A stretch of 64,000 nucleotides of DNA. Origin: Fredinandcohnia humi. GTDB lineage: Bacteria > Bacillota > Bacilli > Bacillales > Bacillaceae_L. The notes under the pieces were generated by a model that saw only the letters and a list, made by a program, of their open reading frames with translations, was not told the DNA's origin and did no database searches. Below, one piece after another: positions 60,108 through 64,000 of the stretch. The translations under genes were made by a program, and so were the position numbers. The DNA lies in assembly GCF_001439915.1 (NCBI RefSeq), contig NZ_LMBW01000006.1, positions 159,188-223,187 of the forward strand, read 5' to 3'. Each line of letters starts with the position of its first letter. Position 1 is the stretch's first letter.

Positions 60108-60287
60108 ATGTTAAGCTTCGTAACCCGAATAGCTTTACTTTTTGGAGGGATTTATGCTGTCTACAAGTTCCGTTATCGCATTTTTAATCGTGTGTTCGGT
60201 AACCCGGCAGTCCGACGTATCTTTATCAGTTCGTCAATGAAAATCCCATTTATACGAAATAGAATGATCCACCAAGCCTTCCGATAA
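60108..60287 (+). CDS. yqgO: YqgO-like small membrane protein (59 aa)
   Basis: 59 aa from ATG 60108, behind AGGAGGGA. One hydrophobic N-terminal segment (FVTRIALLFGGIYAVY) and a strongly basic C-terminal half (RYRIFNRVFGNPAVRRIF; KIPFIRNRM). Size and position before gluP match yqgO. Function unknown. It is below common ORF cut-offs. Confidence 0.8.
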   Translation: MLSFVTRIALLFGGIYAVYKFRYRIFNRVFGNPAVRRIFISSSMKIPFIRNRMIHQAFR

Positions 60288-60293
60288 GAAAGA

Positions 60294-60326
60294 AAACCTG
60301 TTGAACCCATTTCAACGGGTTTTTTC
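60294..60326 (+). terminator. Terminator after yqgO
   Basis: AAAACCTGTTGAA and TTCAACGGGTTTTTT pair around CCCAT (one G-U pair). Confidence 0.9.
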
Positions 60327-60407
60327 GTTTTTAAAGACAGAAATTTGGTAAATGTTATCGAAAAACGTTTATAATAAAAAGAAACCCATTGGACGAGGGG
60401 GGATTTG

Positions 60408-61955
60408 GTGTTCAAGCAGGATTATCTTTATTGGAAAATGATCGAGGGACTTCAACAAGAAGGTGGCTACCGAATTCTCCAATTATCAAAATCAAATAAT
60501 GAAGTATGGTTAGAGACAACACAAAAAAACAAACCAAGAATTATCCGTATCCTGCGCCATGATTTGGATTGGAGCAATTGGATGCAAAGGGATATGGAGA
60601 TCACAGCCCAACGATTAGAACAGCTAAGAAAGCGTCTATTTGCCCGTAAACTGGATGCTTTAAATATTTATATGACTACATTCCCTCCTGTCGATGATTG
60701 GAAGTTTCGATTAGAAAGCCCGCTCGTAGCAGGTACAAAAGGTCTAACGGCTTTACATACTGTAATAATTGATTCAGAACATAAAGATACTGGATTACAG
60801 GAAGTATCGAAGTTTGTTCATACCGACTTTGATCCGGATGATTCCATCTATATAGACGTTGAAACGATTGAAAACATCAAACGTGAGGTTATAACCGTTG
60901 CAAATAAGCGGATTTCTAGTGAAAAGCAAATTTTCCAAAATGGAAAACCGTTTTTTACCTATATCTTAATTGCCATTCAATTAATTATGTTTGCCGTTTT
61001 AGAATTGCATGGCGGGAGCACAAATACGGAGACCTTACTGAAATATGGGGCAAAGGAAAATTTCCGGATTTTAAATGGGGAATGGTGGCGCTTTTTCACG
61101 CCGATGATTTTACATATCGGATTTATTCATCTTCTCATGAACACTCTTGCTTTGTATTATTTAGGTGCAGAGGTTGAACGGCTTTATGGAAAACTAAGGT
61201 TTTTATTGATTTATGTATTTGCAGGATTTGTAGGAAGTCTAGCGAGTTTTGTGTTTAATGCAACTATTTCTGCTGGGGCTTCTGGTGCCATTTTTGGCTG
61301 CTTTGGTGCACTATTGTTTTTTGGTACAGCCTACCCATCTCTCTTTTTTAGAACAATGGGTCCAAATGTAATTGGAATAATAATCATCAACTTGGCCTTA
61401 GGATTTATGATCCCTGGAATCGATAACTCAGGTCATATTGGAGGGCTGGTTGGCGGCTTTTTAGCTGCGAGCATTGTCCATTTACCTAAGCAAAAAGAAT
61501 TTACTAAGCGATTAGGCGGACTTGTGGTAACGATGGTGACAGTAGGTGCACTTTTTTACGTCGGTTATGTGGTACAGCCACATGCTGATAATCCTCAATT
61601 TGTCGTACAAACTGCACAGGAATATATTCAATCTAATGAGATTCATAAAGCATATGATTTGCTAAAGACCGCCGAGGAAAAAGGTGCTGATTCACTAGAA
61701 GTGTATTTTTATTTATCCTATACTGAAATTAAACTAGGAAAGTTTGAAGAAGCAAGAGATCATTTAGAAATTGTCACGAACAAGGCACCTGAACTCTCTG
61801 AAGCGCATTATAATCTTGCTTTAGTCTATGTCCAGCTGCAGGATTTCGAAAACGCAAAAAAAGCTGCAGAACAAGCGATTAAGGCAGATCCAGATAATGA
61901 AAATTATAAAGAACTGATGAACGAAATAGATGCCACAGAAGGTGGCCCATTGTAA
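60408..61955 (+). CDS. gluP: GluP, rhomboid protease with TPR domain
   Basis: 515 aa rhomboid intramembrane serine protease. Soluble N-terminal domain (about residues 1-180), then the rhomboid core with GASGAIFG (Ser292) and SGHIGGL (His343), the catalytic dyad, then TPR repeats (DLLKTAEEKGADSLEVYFYL; EAHYNLALVYVQLQDFENAK) at the C-terminus. GTG 60408 matches the family start better than TTG 60405. Role: cleavage of membrane proteins; the homologue also affects glucose export and metal transporter turnover in Bacillus subtilis. Confidence 0.95.
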   Translation: MFKQDYLYWKMIEGLQQEGGYRILQLSKSNNEVWLETTQKNKPRIIRILRHDLDWSNWMQRDMEITAQRLEQLRKRLFARKLDALNIYMTTFPPVDDWKFRLESPLVAGTKGLTALHTVIIDSEHKDTGLQEVSKFVHTDFDPDDSIYIDVETIENIKREVITVANKRISSEKQIFQNGKPFFTYILIAIQLIMFAVLELHGGSTNTETLLKYGAKENFRILNGEWWRFFTPMILHIGFIHLLMNTLALYYLGAEVERLYGKLRFLLIYVFAGFVGSLASFVFNATISAGASGAIFGCFGALLFFGTAYPSLFFRTMGPNVIGIIIINLALGFMIPGIDNSGHIGGLVGGFLAASIVHLPKQKEFTKRLGGLVVTMVTVGALFYVGYVVQPHADNPQFVVQTAQEYIQSNEIHKAYDLLKTAEEKGADSLEVYFYLSYTEIKLGKFEEARDHLEIVTNKAPELSEAHYNLALVYVQLQDFENAKKAAEQAIKADPDNENYKELMNEIDATEGGPL

Positions 61956-61980
61956 AAAGCGTCTTACTTGAGGCGCTTTT
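61954..61980 (+). terminator. Probable terminator after gluP
   Basis: AAAAGCGTCT and AGGCGCTTTT pair around TACTTG, one G-U pair, with CTTC after. The T run is short, so termination may be weak. Confidence 0.6.
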
Positions 61981-62078
61981 CTTCAATTTCCCTGAATAAG
62001 TATTTTTTTCCAGTATTACGTCAATGATGGTTTAGTAGCTTAGATAAGTTGCTTTTGTACGTGATTGGAGTGATTTAA

Positions 62079-63548
62079 ATGGGAAATGTAAAAGAAAAGC
62101 CAAAACATCCGGTCTCAATAAATCTACAAGAAAATAAAAATTATTTAAAAGAAGCACTTGGTGTAGAAAAAAGCTTTGATGTCATCCAACTAGACGTAAA
62201 ATATGCAGGAAAAGACATGTCCATGTTTTTAATTGATGGTTTAGTTAAAGATGATACTTTGCACCTCATACAAAAATTTCTAGCAAAGCAAGATGAGAGT
62301 ACTTTTAATGTAGATGGATTAGAAAAGCTTCTTAAGACGTATATTCCTTATGTTGAAGTTGATAGCATAGATGATCTTGATAAGGTGGTTGACATGGTCC
62401 TAGCGGGTCCGACGGCTCTTGTAGTTGATGGACTTGAACAAGTGATTTTAATTGATGCACGAACGTATCCCGTACGAGGACCTGAAGAACCTGATACTGA
62501 AAGAGTTGTTAGAGGTTCAAGGGACGGTTATGTCGAAACAATCGTCTTTAATACAGCCTTAACGAGAAGAAGAATTCGGGATAAATCACTTCGAATGGAA
62601 TATATGCAGGTAGGGAGACGTTCGAAGACAGATATCATTGTTAGTTATATTGAGGATATTGCCGACCCTGAACATGTTAAGGAAGTAAAAGATGCAATAT
62701 CAAAAATTGATACCGATGGCTTACCTATGGGTGAGAAGACAATTGAGGAATATATTTCAGGACGACATTATAATCCTTATCCTGTTGTTAGATACACAGA
62801 AAGACCTGATACAGCGGCAGCGCATCTTTTTGAAGGCCACATCATTATAATGGTTGATGGTTCGCCAAGCGTTCTCATCACACCAGCAACGTTTTGGCAT
62901 CATATGCAGCATGCTGAGGAATATCGAAATAGTCCAGTTACCGGACTGTACCTTCGCTTAGTTCGCTATATTGGGGTCTGGGCATCGCTTTTTTTATTAC
63001 CACTCTGGTATTTGTTTGCTGTTCATCCAGAACTGTTGCCGGAGAGTCTTAAATTTATCGGACCAAATGATAATGGCAAATTGCCATTGATCTTACAGTT
63101 CTTTTTAATTGAAATAGGAATTGATCTATTAAGAATGGCAGCCATTCACACGCCGACCCCCCTTGCAACAGCACTGGGACTTGTTGCTGCGATGTTAATC
63201 GGACAGGTAGCCGTTGAGGTTGGTTTATTCACAAATGAAGTTATTTTGTATTTGGCAATCGCCGCAATTGGGACCTTCTCAACACCGAGTTATGAGATGA
63301 GCCTTGCAAACCGTTTGGCTCGATTATTTTTGTTATTGACAACGAGTATTTTTGGTGTCGTCGGATTTGTTGGTGGGGTTACACTTTGGATCCTCTATCT
63401 AGCTCGAATGAAATCCTTTAATGTGCCGTATTTATGGCCGTTTATTCCATTTTCCTTTAAAGGATTTAAGGATGTTTTATTCCGTGCACCTATTCCGCTA
63501 AAAAGAAATCGACCAGAAATATTGCATCCGCAGGACCCAGATAAATAA
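62079..63548 (+). CDS. SpoVAF/GerA-family spore germination protein
   Basis: 489 aa. Soluble N-terminal GerA domain (about residues 1-275) with RSYP-like ARTYPVRGPEEPDTERVVRG and FNTALTRRRIRDKSLRME, then five or six transmembrane helices (from residue 290) ending in NVPYLWPFIPFSFKGF. By length and sequence it resembles SpoVAF of Bacillus subtilis, a GerA A-subunit paralog. The spoVA operon itself is not in this window and no GerB- or GerC-type partner gene follows. So it is either a relocated spoVAF-like gene or a distinct paralog. Expected in the inner membrane of the spore. Confidence 0.87.
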   Translation: MGNVKEKPKHPVSINLQENKNYLKEALGVEKSFDVIQLDVKYAGKDMSMFLIDGLVKDDTLHLIQKFLAKQDESTFNVDGLEKLLKTYIPYVEVDSIDDLDKVVDMVLAGPTALVVDGLEQVILIDARTYPVRGPEEPDTERVVRGSRDGYVETIVFNTALTRRRIRDKSLRMEYMQVGRRSKTDIIVSYIEDIADPEHVKEVKDAISKIDTDGLPMGEKTIEEYISGRHYNPYPVVRYTERPDTAAAHLFEGHIIIMVDGSPSVLITPATFWHHMQHAEEYRNSPVTGLYLRLVRYIGVWASLFLLPLWYLFAVHPELLPESLKFIGPNDNGKLPLILQFFLIEIGIDLLRMAAIHTPTPLATALGLVAAMLIGQVAVEVGLFTNEVILYLAIAAIGTFSTPSYEMSLANRLARLFLLLTTSIFGVVGFVGGVTLWILYLARMKSFNVPYLWPFIPFSFKGFKDVLFRAPIPLKRNRPEILHPQDPDK

Positions 63549-63555
63549 AAATTTT

Positions 63556-63585
63556 AAGGAGTGTTCAAAATAGGGCACTCCTTTT
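63556..63585 (+). terminator. Terminator after the SpoVAF-like gene
   Basis: AAGGAGTG (63556-63563) and CACTCCTT (63576-63583) pair around a 12-base loop, then TT. T run is short. Confidence 0.7.
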
Positions 63586-63675
63586 ACAATTTCGTGGAGA
63601 ATTACGTGAAAGACTTGCGTGTTCCCCTTATTTTGAATAAGCTAGATTTATATTGTGGATGCAGAAGGTGAAAAT

Positions 63676-63888
63676 GTGAAAACAATTTATGATATTCAAC
63701 AATTTCTAAAAAAATTTGGAACCATCATTTATGTAGGGGACCGAGTCGCTGACCTTGAATTAATGGAAGCTGAGATCCAAGAGCTTTACAAATCACAGCT
63801 CATTGAATCAATGGACTATCAATCAGCGATTCTTCTTCTCCGTCAAGAAATCGTATGGGAATCAGAGAAAAGAGCCAAAAATAAATAA
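63676..63888 (+). CDS. yqgQ: YqgQ-like protein
   Basis: 70 aa helical protein of the DUF910/YqgQ family. VKTIYDIQQFLKKFGTIIYV, GDRVADLELMEAEIQELYKS. GTG 63676 is chosen because AAGGTGA lies five bases upstream and the family start is Met-x-Thr-x-Tyr-Asp-x-Gln. In Bacillus subtilis it is followed by glcK (glucokinase), which would lie just past the window. Repeat C2 begins five bases after its stop. Confidence 0.9.
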   Translation: MKTIYDIQQFLKKFGTIIYVGDRVADLELMEAEIQELYKSQLIESMDYQSAILLLRQEIVWESEKRAKNK

Positions 63889-63893
63889 ATACG

Positions 63894-64000
63894 TGTTCAA
63901 AAAGGAGGATGAAGAGGACCAAGAATTTCAAGGCGGTGCAGCTTTGAGTACCGGAGCGTATGCAGTTAATACGTGAGGAACGGAGAAGCAAGCCAACGCA
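63894..64000 (+). repeat. Interspersed repeat family C, copy C2 (cut by window end)
   Basis: Left terminal inverted repeat TGTTCAAAAAG at 63894-63904, then ATTTCAAGGCGG, TTTGAGTACCGGAGCGTATG and TACGTGAGGAACGGAGAAGC as in C1. Compared with C1 it lacks the roughly 65-base module that carries the two short hairpins. The right end is outside the window. Confidence 0.85.

Overview
This window is a low-GC, Gram-positive chromosome segment from an endospore-forming Bacillaceae member (Bacillus, Neobacillus or a close relative). The main evidence is that gene content and order follow the Bacillus subtilis hemW-hrcA to yqgQ region almost gene for gene. Further support comes from sporulation genes (yqfC, yqfD, a SpoVAF-type GerA subunit), a CIRCE element, a glycine T-box, a sigma-W type promoter and PhoP-type boxes. 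No rRNA, tRNA, CRISPR array, prophage or transposase gene was seen. The window is therefore core chromosome, and its accessory content is non-coding.

Layout. 1-9271: 3' end of hemW, then the class I heat-shock cluster hrcA-grpE-dnaK-dnaJ with prmA, rsmE and mtaB. 9409-12015: deoC, a convergent Na/Pi-cotransporter family gene, rpsU and yqeY. 12119-15159: sigma-W type promoter and the yqeZ-floA-yqfB membrane-organisation operon. 15225-22393: yqfC, yqfD, phoH, pgpH, ybeY, dgkA, cdd, era. 22677-27013: yqzL, recO, glycine T-box, glyQS. 27155-32657: ccpN and the PPDK regulator yqfL, a frameshifted yqxD-like gene, then dnaG and sigA (primase and housekeeping sigma factor). 32952-37225: a small membrane protein, an acyl-CoA dehydrogenase, cytochrome c550, trmK and a NIF3 protein. 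37262-42851: ispH and yqfQ on the minus strand, cshB, nfo, yqfT and a YitT protein. 43033-45063: zinc-type ABC transporter with zur and a Zur-box candidate. 45355-50665: yqfX, ispG, yqfZ, yqgC, sodA, yqgE. 50993-57814: pbpA and the Pho-type pstSCAB-phoU cluster. 57850-63888: a small minus-strand pair, a zinc-free-type rpmG, yqgN, a DUF92 protein, yqgO, gluP, a SpoVAF-like gene and yqgQ.

The most unusual content is at least 15 copies of three families of interspersed structured repeats, called A, B and C here. They sit almost exclusively at the 3' ends of genes, often within a few bases of the stop codon. Paired arms change together between copies (compensatory change), which implies selection on a folded RNA or cruciform. 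The families also share a small hairpin module, an NCAC / NTCNT loop / GTGN stem-loop, as if they are assembled from exchangeable parts. Family C has 11-bp terminal inverted repeats, like a miniature transposable element. Whether these families are already catalogued could not be checked here.

Functional links. Zinc supply (zurA-zurM-zur) and a ribosomal protein L33 lacking the zinc-binding cysteines lie in the same neighbourhood. The pst cluster carries 11-bp-spaced PhoP-like boxes and a hairpin behind pstS that could raise PstS over the membrane components. Several genes are joined by ATGA-type or longer overlaps (pgpH/ybeY, ybeY/dgkA, cdd/era, glyQ/glyS, trmK/yqfO, zurM/zur), which suggests translational coupling.
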